The translations under genes were made by a program, and so were the position numbers. Under the pieces are notes generated by a model, which saw only the letters and a list, made by a program, of their open reading frames with translations, did no database searches and was not told the origin of the DNA. Of a stretch of 32,189 nucleotides of DNA, positions 7,585 through 15,934 are shown one piece after another (within the stretch, counting starts at the first letter, position 1; each line of letters begins with the position of its first letter). The DNA is from Flavobacteriaceae bacterium (GTDB lineage Bacteria > Bacteroidota > Bacteroidia > Flavobacteriales > Flavobacteriaceae). The DNA lies in assembly GCA_024644745.1 (NCBI GenBank), contig JAHEHF010000035.1, positions 1-32,189 of the forward strand, written 5' to 3'.

Positions 7585-8277
7585 TTATGCAGTAAATGCC
7601 ATACAGGCCAGGCTTATCTCAAGGCCTTTCACTTTTTGAAGTTGGGACCAACAGCCTTCTAAAGTGGCCCCTGAAGTAATGATATCGTCAACAAGCAATA
7701 CATGTTTGTCCTGAAGAGGCAGGGTGTCCAGCAGTCGAAACCCACTGCCCTTTTCCAGGACCCTCTCATTTCTGGCTTTGGAGGTTTGAGAAACTGAATC
7801 TGAGATTTTGACAAGCAAATCGGTCGACATAGGCTTGCACAGTTTAAGGGAAAGGCTTTGCGCAAACCGAAATACCTGGTTGTAGCCTCTTTTTCTTTGT
7901 TTTGCTGCATGAAGGGGGACAGGAAGTATGAGATCAATTCCTTCAAACCTTTTAGCCTGCAACATTTCTTCCCCGAGCCAGTCACCGATAAAAGTACCTA
8001 TGTGTTGCTGCCCCTGATACTTTAAACGATGCATCATTTTTTGAACCGGTCCCTTTTTATGAAAATAAAGTAAAGCCGTTGCCCCTTTGATCGGAATTCT
8101 ACCCCTGAAGGAGGTTTCGAGTCTGTTTTTGGGCATAAAGGAAAAACCGGTCAGGGGCAGGTCTGATAAGCAATAAAAACAAAACAACTGTCCCGGCATC
8201 TCAACTGCTGTGCCACAAGTGATGCAGGTTTCAGGATAAAAAAGACTCACAACATCGTCGATGATCCTGATCAACAT
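7585..8277 (-). CDS. comF: ComF-family phosphoribosyltransferase-like protein
   Basis: A 230-aa protein with the ComF/GntX layout: an N-terminal zinc finger with Cys18, Cys21, Cys33 and Cys36, and a C-terminal type I phosphoribosyltransferase fold. The PRPP loop VLLVDDIITSGAT lies at 193-205, preceded by the family signatures LILPVPLHAAKQRKRGYNQ (117-135) and SQTSKARNERV. ComF is needed for DNA uptake in naturally competent bacteria, with a cytoplasmic role that is still debated; in other species the function is unknown. The length is normal. It is the first gene of a minus-strand pair with the Ig-like lipoprotein and is divergent from the coiled-coil gene at 8423. With comM also in the window, competence is possible but not shown. 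Confidence 0.92.
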   Translation of the reverse strand: MLIRIIDDVVSLFYPETCITCGTAVEMPGQLFCFYCLSDLPLTGFSFMPKNRLETSFRGRIPIKGATALLYFHKKGPVQKMMHRLKYQGQQHIGTFIGDWLGEEMLQAKRFEGIDLILPVPLHAAKQRKRGYNQVFRFAQSLSLKLCKPMSTDLLVKISDSVSQTSKARNERVLEKGSGFRLLDTLPLQDKHVLLVDDIITSGATLEGCWSQLQKVKGLEISLACMAFTA

Positions 8278-8342
8278 GACCCTATTCTTAGCTTTTCAAT
8301 TTTAATTCTTCCCATTAATTCTTTAAAATCTTTAAAAAAAAG

Positions 8343-8350
8343 TAAATTTG
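8343..8350 (+). promoter_or_regulatory. Candidate -7 box (TAAATTTG) for the coiled-coil gene
   Basis: TAAATTTG at 8343-8350 matches TAnnTTTG exactly and lies 72 nt before the ATG at 8423, in the divergent region with comF. There is no clear -33 TTG; the upstream DNA is an A/T run. Confidence 0.45.
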
Positions 8351-8422
8351 CATACAATTTTTTTAATTTATTACGTTAAATAAGTTAAGATTAATCTAAA
8401 ATGTAAACTTAATTCTATAATT

Positions 8423-9328
8423 ATGGAAGAAAATTCTAAATCTTCAAACAGTAAAATTTTAATAATTGCGCTGACCATATTGCTATTTGGCCTTATCGGA
8501 TATACTTTTTATAATAATAATGACCATAAAGAGGCAATCAAGTTCCTTCAGGATGAAAAAGAGCAGATCATAGGCAATTTGACTGCAATGGAAGAGAAAT
8601 ATGACGTTGCGATTGCAGCAAATACGAGCCTGTCGGATTCGTTGACATTAGAGAAAGAAAAAATCGCTGTTTTAAAAGATTCAGTTCAAAATTTGAAGAA
8701 GATCAACTCCAGTGTTTTGAGAAGATACAGGGGCCAGCTTGCATCTCTTGAGAAAACCAATTCAAGATTATTGGACGAAGTAGATTCACTTAAATTGGCC
8801 AATAACATTTTGACTGAAGAAAAAGACAGTATCAACAGCCAGTTGGTGATTCAAACGAATTACAACGATACTTTGGTATCCCAAAACATGGAACTGGCTC
8901 GAAAAGTTGAAATCGGAGGTGCCATCAATGTTGAAAATGTAGAAGTTACCGCAATGAAAATGCGTTCTAACGGAAAATATACCGAAACCAACAAGGCACA
9001 GAAAACCGATGCCATCAAAGTGGCTTTCAGATTGCTGGAAAATGAAATTGCAACTCCAGGCGACAAAGAAGCCTTTATCATCCTTAAGAACCCTGCAGGA
9101 CAGGTGATCAATGCAAAAGGAACTTTTGCAGTGGCTGACGGAACTGAAGCAAAATACACAGATCAGACCATTGTGAATTATGAAAATGCCGATCTGGACG
9201 TTGTCATGCTTGTGGAAAGGAAAGGTGAAAAGTATGAAAAAGGCACCTATCCTATTGAAGTATATGTTGATGGCAAACTGGTAGGTTCAGCATCCTTAGA
9301 ATTAAGTGATTCTTTTTTAGGACTGTAA
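8423..9328 (+). CDS. Membrane-anchored coiled-coil protein of unknown function
   Basis: A 301-aa protein I do not recognise as a named family. Residues 12-30 (ILIIALTILLFGLIGYTFY) form a single membrane segment with a polar, Ser/Lys-rich N-tail. Residues about 36-165 form a long coiled coil rich in Glu, Lys, Leu and Ser (repeated LxxEKxxI and DSLxLxxxI patterns). Residues about 170-301 form a beta-rich globular domain (VENVEVTAMKM, IKVAFRLLENEIATPGDKE, YPIEVYVDGKLVGSASLEL). The shape suggests an N-in anchor with a periplasmic stalk and a small head that might bind a partner or the cell wall. It is monocistronic, ended by the hairpin at 9353-9383. Related flavobacterial proteins may carry misleading names such as ParA; nothing ATPase-like is visible. 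Confidence 0.85.
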   Translation: MEENSKSSNSKILIIALTILLFGLIGYTFYNNNDHKEAIKFLQDEKEQIIGNLTAMEEKYDVAIAANTSLSDSLTLEKEKIAVLKDSVQNLKKINSSVLRRYRGQLASLEKTNSRLLDEVDSLKLANNILTEEKDSINSQLVIQTNYNDTLVSQNMELARKVEIGGAINVENVEVTAMKMRSNGKYTETNKAQKTDAIKVAFRLLENEIATPGDKEAFIILKNPAGQVINAKGTFAVADGTEAKYTDQTIVNYENADLDVVMLVERKGEKYEKGTYPIEVYVDGKLVGSASLELSDSFLGL

Positions 9329-9352
9329 ATCAATCAGAATAAAATATAAATT

Positions 9353-9383
9353 AAAGGAAACACAAATAGTGTTTCCTTTTTTT
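9353..9383 (+). terminator. Rho-independent terminator after the coiled-coil gene
   Basis: An 11-bp perfect stem, AAAGGAAACAC (9353-9363) with GTGTTTCCTTT (9369-9379) around the loop AAATA, runs into a T tract to 9383. It lies 24 nt after the stop at 9328 and upstream of glyS. Confidence 0.92.
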
Positions 9384-9404
9384 ATGCCCTTTACATAAAT
9401 TAAT

Positions 9405-9412
9405 TATTTTTG
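9405..9412 (+). promoter_or_regulatory. -7 box (TATTTTTG) abutting the glyS start
   Basis: TATTTTTG at 9405-9412 matches TAnnTTTG, with only 4 nt (CCGA) before the glyS ATG at 9417. Transcription from it would start at or next to the A of the ATG, giving a leaderless mRNA. There is no clear TTG at -33. Confidence 0.5.
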
Positions 9413-9416
9413 CCGA

Positions 9417-10961
9417 ATGAAAAATCAAGAAGACAAGTTTAAAAAGGTAATTTCCCATGCCAAAGAGTATGGATTCATATTCCAGTCAAGTGAAATATAC
9501 GATGGGCTGAGCGCCGTTTATGACTACGCTCAGAACGGAGCTGAGCTCAAAAAGAACATTCGCGAATACTGGTGGAGATCCATGGTCCAGATGAATGAGA
9601 ATATCGTTGGAATTGATACAGCCATTTTTATGCATCCCACAACTTGGAAAGCTTCAGGGCATGTGGACGCCTTCAACGACCCTTTGATAGACAATAAGGA
9701 TTCTAAAAAGCGATACCGGGCCGATGTACTGATTGAAGACTATGCCGAGAAATTGAATCTCAAAGCCGAGAAAGAGATTGCCAAAGCGGCAAAAAGATTT
9801 GGAGAAGCCTTTGATCGGGACGAATTTGTCGCTACCAACCCGAGGGTGGTCAAATACTTATCTCAAAAAGAAACTGTACTGAGCCGCATGGCACAATCTC
9901 TGGAAAAGGAAGACCTGAATGATGTCAAGGCCCTTATTGAAGAACTGGGAATTGCCTGTCCGGTATCCGGATCCAAAAACTGGACGGATGTAAAGCAATT
10001 CAATCTGATGTTTGGAACCAAATTAGGCGCCTCAGCCGATACCGCCATGGACCTGTATTTGCGTCCGGAAACGGCACAGGGTATTTTCGTGAATTTTGCC
10101 AATGTCCAAAAAACGGGCAGAATGAAAATCCCTTTTGGGATCGCCCAAACAGGAAAAGCCTTTAGGAATGAAATTGTTGCAAGACAGTTCATTTTCAGGA
10201 TGCGGGAGTTTGAACAGATGGAAATGCAGTTTTTCGTGCGTCCAGGTGATGAACTCAAATGGTATGAGCAATGGAAAGCCTCAAGGTTAAAATGGCACCT
10301 GTCATTGGGCTTGGGTGAAGATAAATACAGATTTCATGATCATGAAAAACTGGCCCATTATGCCAACGCCGCAGCAGATATTGAATTTAATTTCCCTTTT
10401 GGATTCAAAGAATTGGAAGGAATCCATTCCCGTACTGATTTTGACCTGAAGGCACACGAAGAATACTCAGGTAAAAAATTACAGTTCTTCGACCATGAGA
10501 TGAATAAAAGCTATGTTCCTTATGTTGTGGAAACCTCCATAGGACTTGACAGAATGTTCCTCGCCGTATTCTCAACTGCCCTTCAGGAAGAGACCCTTGA
10601 AGACAATTCAGAAAGAATCGTATTGAAATTACCAGCTGTATTGGCACCTCTGAAAGCAGCCGTATTGCCCTTGATTAAAAAAGACGGGCTTCCGGAGATA
10701 GCAAGAGAGATCCTTGACCAGCTGAAATTCGATTTTAATTTGACTTATGACGAAAAAGATGCCATCGGCAGACGATACAGAAGACAAGATGCTATTGGAA
10801 CGCCCTTTTGTATAACGGTTGATCACGAAACCAAAGAAGATGGTTGCGTAACCATAAGACACCGGGATACCATGGAACAGAAAAGGGTAAAGATTGAAGA
10901 TGTAAGATCCATTATAAGCGCTGAAGTATCTATGGGCGACTGGCTCAGGAAAAACCTGTAA
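9417..10961 (+). CDS. glyS: Glycyl-tRNA synthetase, homodimeric class II type
   Basis: A 514-aa enzyme that charges tRNA-Gly, of the single-chain (alpha-2) type rather than the split alpha/beta type. N-terminal signatures are EYGFIFQSSEIYDGLSAVYD (17-36) and MHPTTWKASGHVDAFNDP (72-89). LRPETAQGIFVNF (215-227) is followed by motif 2 FRNEI (249-253) with RMREFEQMEMQFF, and by motif 3 ETSIGLDRMFLAV (372-384). The anticodon-binding domain covers about 405-500. The length is typical for Bacteroidota. The start is fixed by the family N-terminus. A terminator lies just upstream and a -7 box abuts the ATG, so the transcript is probably leaderless and independent of the preceding gene. Confidence 0.97.
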   Translation: MKNQEDKFKKVISHAKEYGFIFQSSEIYDGLSAVYDYAQNGAELKKNIREYWWRSMVQMNENIVGIDTAIFMHPTTWKASGHVDAFNDPLIDNKDSKKRYRADVLIEDYAEKLNLKAEKEIAKAAKRFGEAFDRDEFVATNPRVVKYLSQKETVLSRMAQSLEKEDLNDVKALIEELGIACPVSGSKNWTDVKQFNLMFGTKLGASADTAMDLYLRPETAQGIFVNFANVQKTGRMKIPFGIAQTGKAFRNEIVARQFIFRMREFEQMEMQFFVRPGDELKWYEQWKASRLKWHLSLGLGEDKYRFHDHEKLAHYANAAADIEFNFPFGFKELEGIHSRTDFDLKAHEEYSGKKLQFFDHEMNKSYVPYVVETSIGLDRMFLAVFSTALQEETLEDNSERIVLKLPAVLAPLKAAVLPLIKKDGLPEIAREILDQLKFDFNLTYDEKDAIGRRYRRQDAIGTPFCITVDHETKEDGCVTIRHRDTMEQKRVKIEDVRSIISAEVSMGDWLRKNL

Positions 10962-11013
10962 AGAAAGCCCATCCAGAAAAAGTTAAAACAAAATAGACGG
11001 ACAGAAAAGATCT

Positions 11014-11192
11014 GTGGAAAACGAACTTCACGCAGGTGATATTGTCACTGTTAGAACGGAATTCAGTAAATAGGGAATCCAGAAGAAAATAAAAAATGGC
11101 TCGAGGGTAAAAAACTTCAGATGTACAAACAATGCCCCGGTTTTGAGTTCATTATAAGAGAAAACCCGTTGTTCCGAAAACCCCGATTCTGA
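11014..11192 (+). pseudogene. Possible decayed small gene after glyS
   Basis: The 238-bp gap between glyS and the convergent outer-membrane gene holds two protein-like pieces in different frames. From a GTG at 11014 the first reads VENELHAGDIVTVRTEFSK and meets TAG at 11071. A second frame from 11076 reads NPEENKKWLEGKKLQMYK, then QCPGFEFIIRENPLFRKPRF, and stops at 11190-11192. The composition and the clean join suggest one short gene of about 60 codons broken by a frameshift. I recognise no family. It could equally be chance coding-like sequence. Confidence 0.3.
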
Positions 11193-11199
11193 AAAAAGC

Positions 11200-14100
11200 T
11201 TAGAAAGTAGCCCTCAGTTGAACGTTACCCGTATGTATGGTTTTTGAGTCTTCTGATTTTCTTCCAGAATAATTCAGGTTGAGATCGAGAAAAGAGGTTA
11301 AGCGTTTTTGCATGCCCACAAGCCAGGTCAAATTGGTTCCGGGCTGCAACCCTTCGAGCATCTGATAAGCAACCGGAGAATTCGTGTTCCCCGTAAATTC
11401 ATTGAAGTAAAGATTCGCATTCGCATTTACTGAGAATCGCTGCTTGTTGGCATATTGGAAATTTGCTCCAAGAATATGCATCTTTAAAGTTTCCATATCC
11501 TCCAACTGATTGACCTTGTCTTTATAGGTATACAATATTTCAAGCCTCGTGTTTTTATTGTGCAAATATGAAATCTTTGGCCTCAGCGTGTAATTGTGAA
11601 GGCGGTAATTTCTGTTGGAATAGCTGTTGGAGGTGCTTTTGTTCTGATTGACTCCGGCATCCAAATCAAACAACCAGAAACTGCCCAACTTATGAATGAA
11701 TTGAAACTGATGCGATTTTAAAGTAACATCCTGGTCTCCGAATGAATAAATTGTCTTTTTTCTGTAATTGAGAAAAGTATAAACCATACTCATTTTTTGC
11801 AAGCCCCTGTTAAAAAAGAGGCTGTTTTTAAAATTCTGATCAAGACCCAGAAGGTCCTCATCATCCCGCACAAAAGGATTGATACTGAATTCACTCTGAT
11901 CCCTTCTCGTTTTGGAATCGATCAGGAAATAGGTCTGGTTGGCAAAATGGGACAGGAGGCCCTTGAAGCCATCTTTATTCTTCCAGGACGCAGCGGTTAA
12001 ATTCAAAGACTGACTCCATTTGTTTTGATTGGTTCTTATAAAATTAACGGTGGGCAACAACACCCTTACATAGATGGCCTGGTCCTGAAACTGAGCCGTT
12101 ACGAATTCATCAAGTTCCTGAATGCCGTTATTGTTGAAATCGATCCATTCGTAAAATCCCTTACCTGGTTCCACTTCAACATAACTGAATTCCTGTTGCG
12201 GAAGGGTTCCTGATCTGGTCTCGAAATTTGTGTGGAAAACAGCAAAGTCTCTAAAAATCCTTTGCCTGTAGGTCACCCTGCCATTCAAAGCCTCCTCATC
12301 AGGTGCATATTCATTTTTAACCTTCCTGTAGGTTGCATAAACCGATAAATCCGTATTTGCATTCTGGACAAGCCTTGATTTCACAAAAAAAGTACTGGCC
12401 TTGTTTACAGGCTCCAATGAAGCCACCTTCACACTGTCAGTTGCTCTGTAATTATATCCTATCTCAGTAAAAACTCCTGTTGAGTCGCCCAGGCCAATAA
12501 AGCCTTCGAGCTCAGAATACCTGTGTGACAAGAAGTTCAATTCCTGATTCAGTATATTTTTCATTTTATTGCTCTCATAGTTGAATTTTGCCCCGAACCA
12601 AAATTTTGATATGGATTGCGTTATTTGGCTGTAAAGCCTGTCAAAAGAATTTTTTGACAGCCCGTTTTCATTTTTCATCAAACTTCCATCCAATCGAAAC
12701 CGGGTTCCGCCTGATCTGACAAGGGCCGTCAAATTGTGTCGGTTTCCTTTATAAGTATCACCAAGAGTCAAATTTTCATAGTAATAATGAACACTGCCAA
12801 GGCTATCCTTTGAAAAATGAAGCCCCCCAACCACATACTGCTGTTCATTTTTATCATCTGTTTCCTCCTGAATGATATTCCAGTCGCGCGAAAATTCAAC
12901 ATTTCTGATTCTCTCGACCGATCTGAAATTTTTACTAAAATACTCATAGCTCAGATTGCTTTTCAGCTTCCAGGTTTTGTCAAGAAGATTTTGATTCCAA
13001 GTCAGTTTCGTTGCCAACCCTTTGTTATCCTGATCATCTATATCAGAAAAGAGATTCTGATCGTTATTGCTCAGGGCCAGTTCAGACTCCACAAGGGTCT
13101 TGTCGTTTGGTGTATAATCTGCTTCAAAGTCAATTATTTGCAGTTTTTCGGGTGCCACCAATTGGATCACAGGCAAATAACTGCCCTGCTTCTCGTTATT
13201 GGCCTCTGGCGCATAAGCATAAACCCTTCCTGCAGCCAGAGTCGTTTGTATCACATAGTCTCCATTGTTTTCCCCCACAAAACTAAAGCTGACCTGAAAG
13301 AGCTCCTCCTCAGGATCATTCGAATATTCAAATACCTCAAGCCCATTCAAAAAAACTTTCCTGTACAAGATCCGGTTTTCGTTGTAAGCAGCAGGTTCAT
13401 TTGAAGGTGCGATCATTTTGGACTTATCATTTCCGGCCTCGGCAAGGATCTGTTGCTGCTCGGCCGAAAGACTTTGATCTACAGGATTATTCCTGGAATC
13501 GGTCTCATTGTAATATTTGACCCCTACTTTTATCTTGTCTGATTCAAATTTTACCCCATCATAGGTCAAAAATCGAGTATAATTTTGTTCTGACAACTGA
13601 TATTCAACCGTAAAGCGCAAATTTGAGGTCACGGTAAAAAGAGAGGTAAAGGTGATCTCCCCTGAGTTGTAATCAATGATATAATCAAAATTCTCACCCC
13701 TCTTCAACAGGACACCATTCGCATAAATCCGTTCACTTCCCGAAATCATAATGATATAAGGCTGGTTGTCTTCCCCTATAATCTTGTAGGGTCCCTGATT
13801 CCCGTCAGATCCGTTAAATTTATAATTCCTGAATTTTCCTCTGACGAGCGCTCCGGAGGCAAAAAAATTGGTTTCACCCGAATTGTGATCCAGTTTCCCC
13901 TTTGCCAGAACACCCGAAATCTTTTTCTGGAACCGCATCAAATAGCTATCCGTGTCGATCAGGTCCACATCTCCTGCCGTAAGCGACCATTTATCACTGA
14001 ACAATTCGATGAATACGCGGTCAAACTCATCCAGACGCTGCGTGAATCCGCCTGATTGCAAAGGGATTTCATTATCGGTGATGGAGGCGCGAATACCCAC

Positions 14101-14631
14101 CTTTTCTGACAGCATTCCTTCAATTTGCAGGTTGAAATTCGAATTGACCACGGCATCCTGATTGTTGCCCAGGGTGACCCCTCGTGACAAACTACCACTG
14201 GTGTACAGACCTTCAAAAGGTTTGAGGTTCTTCTTTCCTGGTTTTGACTCCGCGCTGTAAAGTCTGGATTCATTAGTGACCCTTGGAACGATCAATCCGG
14301 GATCAAAAGCCGTATAATATCTTGTCATGAAATCCGGAAAAGGCAGATAAACCACTGTGATAAAGCTCTCTTTGTATTTTTCAGGGAAAAGGAACCGCAA
14401 CCTGGCACTTGAAAAGTCAACCTCATACTGGTCTGTTCCAATGATGTTTTGATCGGCATCATAAACTTCAAAGAAATTGGGGTTGATACTTGTGCTGTCG
14501 ACTTGAATAGAAGCCCCGCTTACCTTAATTTTCTTTACAACGGATCCCTTGGGATAGGATTGACCCCAGGCCACCATACTTAAAAGCAAGGTCAGCAATA
14601 CTAAAAATCTTTTTATGAATGCATATGTCAT
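11200..14631 (-). CDS. Very large outer-membrane beta-barrel protein, function unknown
   Basis: A 1143-aa protein with a signal peptide (MTYAFIKRFLVLLTLLLSMVAWG) and a C-terminal strand ending VQLRATF, whose final Phe is the usual outer-membrane barrel assembly signal. After an N-terminal beta domain (about 25-130), a segment SGSLSRGVTLGNNQDAVVNS (about 144-163) and alternating aromatic strands continue to the end. Motifs such as VDLIDTDSYLMRF, GSERIYANGVLLKRGENFDY and IDYNSGEITFT recall large Bacteroidota barrels of the SprA kind, but it is much shorter than SprA and has no TonB plug or carboxypeptidase-regulatory domain. No SusD-like partner is near. It is transcribed towards glyS. A -7-like TGATTTTG box at 14644-14637 with TTG 18 nt upstream abuts the start. 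Outer-membrane location is confident; the function is not known. Confidence 0.85.
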   Translation of the reverse strand: MTYAFIKRFLVLLTLLLSMVAWGQSYPKGSVVKKIKVSGASIQVDSTSINPNFFEVYDADQNIIGTDQYEVDFSSARLRFLFPEKYKESFITVVYLPFPDFMTRYYTAFDPGLIVPRVTNESRLYSAESKPGKKNLKPFEGLYTSGSLSRGVTLGNNQDAVVNSNFNLQIEGMLSEKVGIRASITDNEIPLQSGGFTQRLDEFDRVFIELFSDKWSLTAGDVDLIDTDSYLMRFQKKISGVLAKGKLDHNSGETNFFASGALVRGKFRNYKFNGSDGNQGPYKIIGEDNQPYIIMISGSERIYANGVLLKRGENFDYIIDYNSGEITFTSLFTVTSNLRFTVEYQLSEQNYTRFLTYDGVKFESDKIKVGVKYYNETDSRNNPVDQSLSAEQQQILAEAGNDKSKMIAPSNEPAAYNENRILYRKVFLNGLEVFEYSNDPEEELFQVSFSFVGENNGDYVIQTTLAAGRVYAYAPEANNEKQGSYLPVIQLVAPEKLQIIDFEADYTPNDKTLVESELALSNNDQNLFSDIDDQDNKGLATKLTWNQNLLDKTWKLKSNLSYEYFSKNFRSVERIRNVEFSRDWNIIQEETDDKNEQQYVVGGLHFSKDSLGSVHYYYENLTLGDTYKGNRHNLTALVRSGGTRFRLDGSLMKNENGLSKNSFDRLYSQITQSISKFWFGAKFNYESNKMKNILNQELNFLSHRYSELEGFIGLGDSTGVFTEIGYNYRATDSVKVASLEPVNKASTFFVKSRLVQNANTDLSVYATYRKVKNEYAPDEEALNGRVTYRQRIFRDFAVFHTNFETRSGTLPQQEFSYVEVEPGKGFYEWIDFNNNGIQELDEFVTAQFQDQAIYVRVLLPTVNFIRTNQNKWSQSLNLTAASWKNKDGFKGLLSHFANQTYFLIDSKTRRDQSEFSINPFVRDDEDLLGLDQNFKNSLFFNRGLQKMSMVYTFLNYRKKTIYSFGDQDVTLKSHQFQFIHKLGSFWLFDLDAGVNQNKSTSNSYSNRNYRLHNYTLRPKISYLHNKNTRLEILYTYKDKVNQLEDMETLKMHILGANFQYANKQRFSVNANANLYFNEFTGNTNSPVAYQMLEGLQPGTNLTWLVGMQKRLTSFLDLNLNYSGRKSEDSKTIHTGNVQLRATF

Positions 14632-14636
14632 TTCAA

Positions 14637-14665
14637 CAAAATCATCAGTAAGTTAGGAACCTCAA
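14637..14665 (-). promoter_or_regulatory. Promoter of the 1143-aa outer-membrane gene (TTG-N18-TGATTTTG)
   Basis: On the minus strand TTG (14665-14663) is followed after 18 nt by TGATTTTG (14644-14637), one mismatch from TAnnTTTG. Only 5 nt separate it from the ATG at 14631. It implies a leaderless or near-leaderless transcript. Confidence 0.5.
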
Positions 14666-14669
14666 TTAT

Positions 14670-15152
14670 TCAGAACAAGGAAGTCTGTTTCGGAGGATTT
14701 TCATGCTCCAACAACCATTTTTTTCTCCAGAGCCCTCCGGCATAACCCGTCAGTGACCCATCTGTTCCTATCACTCTGTGACAAGGAATGATGATCCAGA
14801 TCGGATTCTTTCCATTGGCCGAGGCAACGGCTCTGATCGCCTTTTCGTTCCCCAATTTTAAGGATTGTTTCAGATAAGTTGACGTTTTACCAAAAGGAAT
14901 TTTTTGTAATTCCATCCATACTTCTTGTTGAAACGGTGTGCCTTCAGGTTTCAATTTTAAAGAAAAGTCTGTTCTGCTCCCCTCGAAATATTGCTGAAGT
15001 TGCCTGGCACATTCCAATAAGGCATCAGGGATTTCCGGATAATTCTCCTGCTTGTGATCACGTACCGATATCGAAACGATTCCTTCATCATCTCCAACTA
15101 TTTCAGCTGTTCCAATTGGTGTATCCACAAATGCACGCTCATAAATTTTCAT
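14670..15152 (-). CDS. ogt: Methylated-DNA--[protein]-cysteine S-methyltransferase (Ogt/MGMT)
   Basis: A 160-aa suicide DNA-repair protein that moves the methyl group from O6-methylguanine to its own cysteine. The DNA-binding helix region GTPFQQEVWMELQKIPFGKTSTY (71-93) and the active site IIPCHRVIG (121-129, Cys124) are intact. They are followed by the asparagine-hinge and substrate segment DGSLTGYAGGLWRKKWLLEHE. The ATG at 15152 is chosen because the family begins MKIYxxxxDTPIG; the reading frame stays open upstream only through the tatD overlap. The last five residues, QTSLF, look like a sliding-clamp-binding motif. It is 10 bp downstream of tatD and likely co-transcribed. The N-terminal domain is short but normal for Ogt; no Ada domain is present. 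Confidence 0.95.
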   Translation of the reverse strand: MKIYERAFVDTPIGTAEIVGDDEGIVSISVRDHKQENYPEIPDALLECARQLQQYFEGSRTDFSLKLKPEGTPFQQEVWMELQKIPFGKTSTYLKQSLKLGNEKAIRAVASANGKNPIWIIIPCHRVIGTDGSLTGYAGGLWRKKWLLEHENPPKQTSLF

Positions 15153-15162
15153 GTCACTGTCG

Positions 15163-15930
15163 TTAAACTCCAAATATTTCCTTGGAGTTAAGGGTTGTAA
15201 TTTGGGCAATCTGTTCCGGAGCCAACTGATAAATATCCACCAATTTCTCAAGTATATTTAAAAGATAGCCACTTTCATTCCGTTTTCCTCGATAAGGCAC
15301 AGGAGAAAGATAAGGCGCATCTGTTTCCAAAACAATATGCTCTAATGGGATCCTGTGCAAAAATTGATCAATACCTCCATTTTTAAAGGTGACCACTCCC
15401 CCAATCCCCAGTTTAAAACCGTAATTCAAAATTTTTTCAGCCTGCTGTTCATTTCCTGTAAAACAATGAAAAATACCCGATAAATCATCATCACAGAGCC
15501 GGTCCATGATCTCAAAGATCTCATCGAATGAGTCTCTGCAGTGAATCACAATGGGCAATTTATTTTCCTTGGCAAGATTGATCTGAAATTCAAAGGCCTC
15601 CTGCTGTTGAATTAAAAACGATTTATCCCAGTAAAGATCGATTCCTATCTCTCCAACAGCATAACATTTATGTGTATCCAGAAAGTTTTGTACGATGATG
15701 AGCTCTTCCTTATAATTTTCCTTGACATGGGTGGGATGCAAACCTGCCATTAAAAAAATATGACCCGGGAAAGTTTTTTCCAGATCGACCATTCTGTCGT
15801 AATAAGTTGAATCGATGGCAGGAATAAAAAACCTGCTCACCCCCATTTTAATCGCCTTTTGAATCACGTTTTCCCTGTCATGATCAAACTGCTCTGCGTA
15901 AAGGTGGGTATGGGTATCGGTTATTATCAT
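15163..15930 (-). CDS. tatD: TatD-family metal-dependent hydrolase (DNase)
   Basis: A 255-aa TIM-barrel hydrolase that uses two metal ions; TatD proteins act as 3'-5' exonucleases or DNases in the cytoplasm. Visible ligands are His7 and His9 (TDTHTHL), Glu94 (AVGEIGIDLYW), His130 (IVIHCRDS), His155 (IFHCFTG) and Asp204 (ETDAPYLSP). The ATG at 15930 is chosen over a start at 16074 because the family begins MIITDTHTHL and because a TATATTTG box lies just 4 nt upstream. It heads a two-gene unit with ogt, so both may serve DNA repair. Divergent from the ArsC-like gene at 16099, with which it shares a 168-bp region. Confidence 0.95.
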   Translation of the reverse strand: MIITDTHTHLYAEQFDHDRENVIQKAIKMGVSRFFIPAIDSTYYDRMVDLEKTFPGHIFLMAGLHPTHVKENYKEELIIVQNFLDTHKCYAVGEIGIDLYWDKSFLIQQQEAFEFQINLAKENKLPIVIHCRDSFDEIFEIMDRLCDDDLSGIFHCFTGNEQQAEKILNYGFKLGIGGVVTFKNGGIDQFLHRIPLEHIVLETDAPYLSPVPYRGKRNESGYLLNILEKLVDIYQLAPEQIAQITTLNSKEIFGV

Positions 15931-15934
15931 AGGA

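Noticed and set aside
210-8277. Competence island from comM and comF
   Set aside because: The two genes lie about 6 kb apart in separate units with unrelated genes between them, and both are common in bacteria not known to be competent.
12817-13404. 195-codon plus-strand frame inside the 1143-aa gene
   Set aside because: Antisense frame with no signatures, within a barrel gene whose own frame is intact from signal peptide to terminal Phe.
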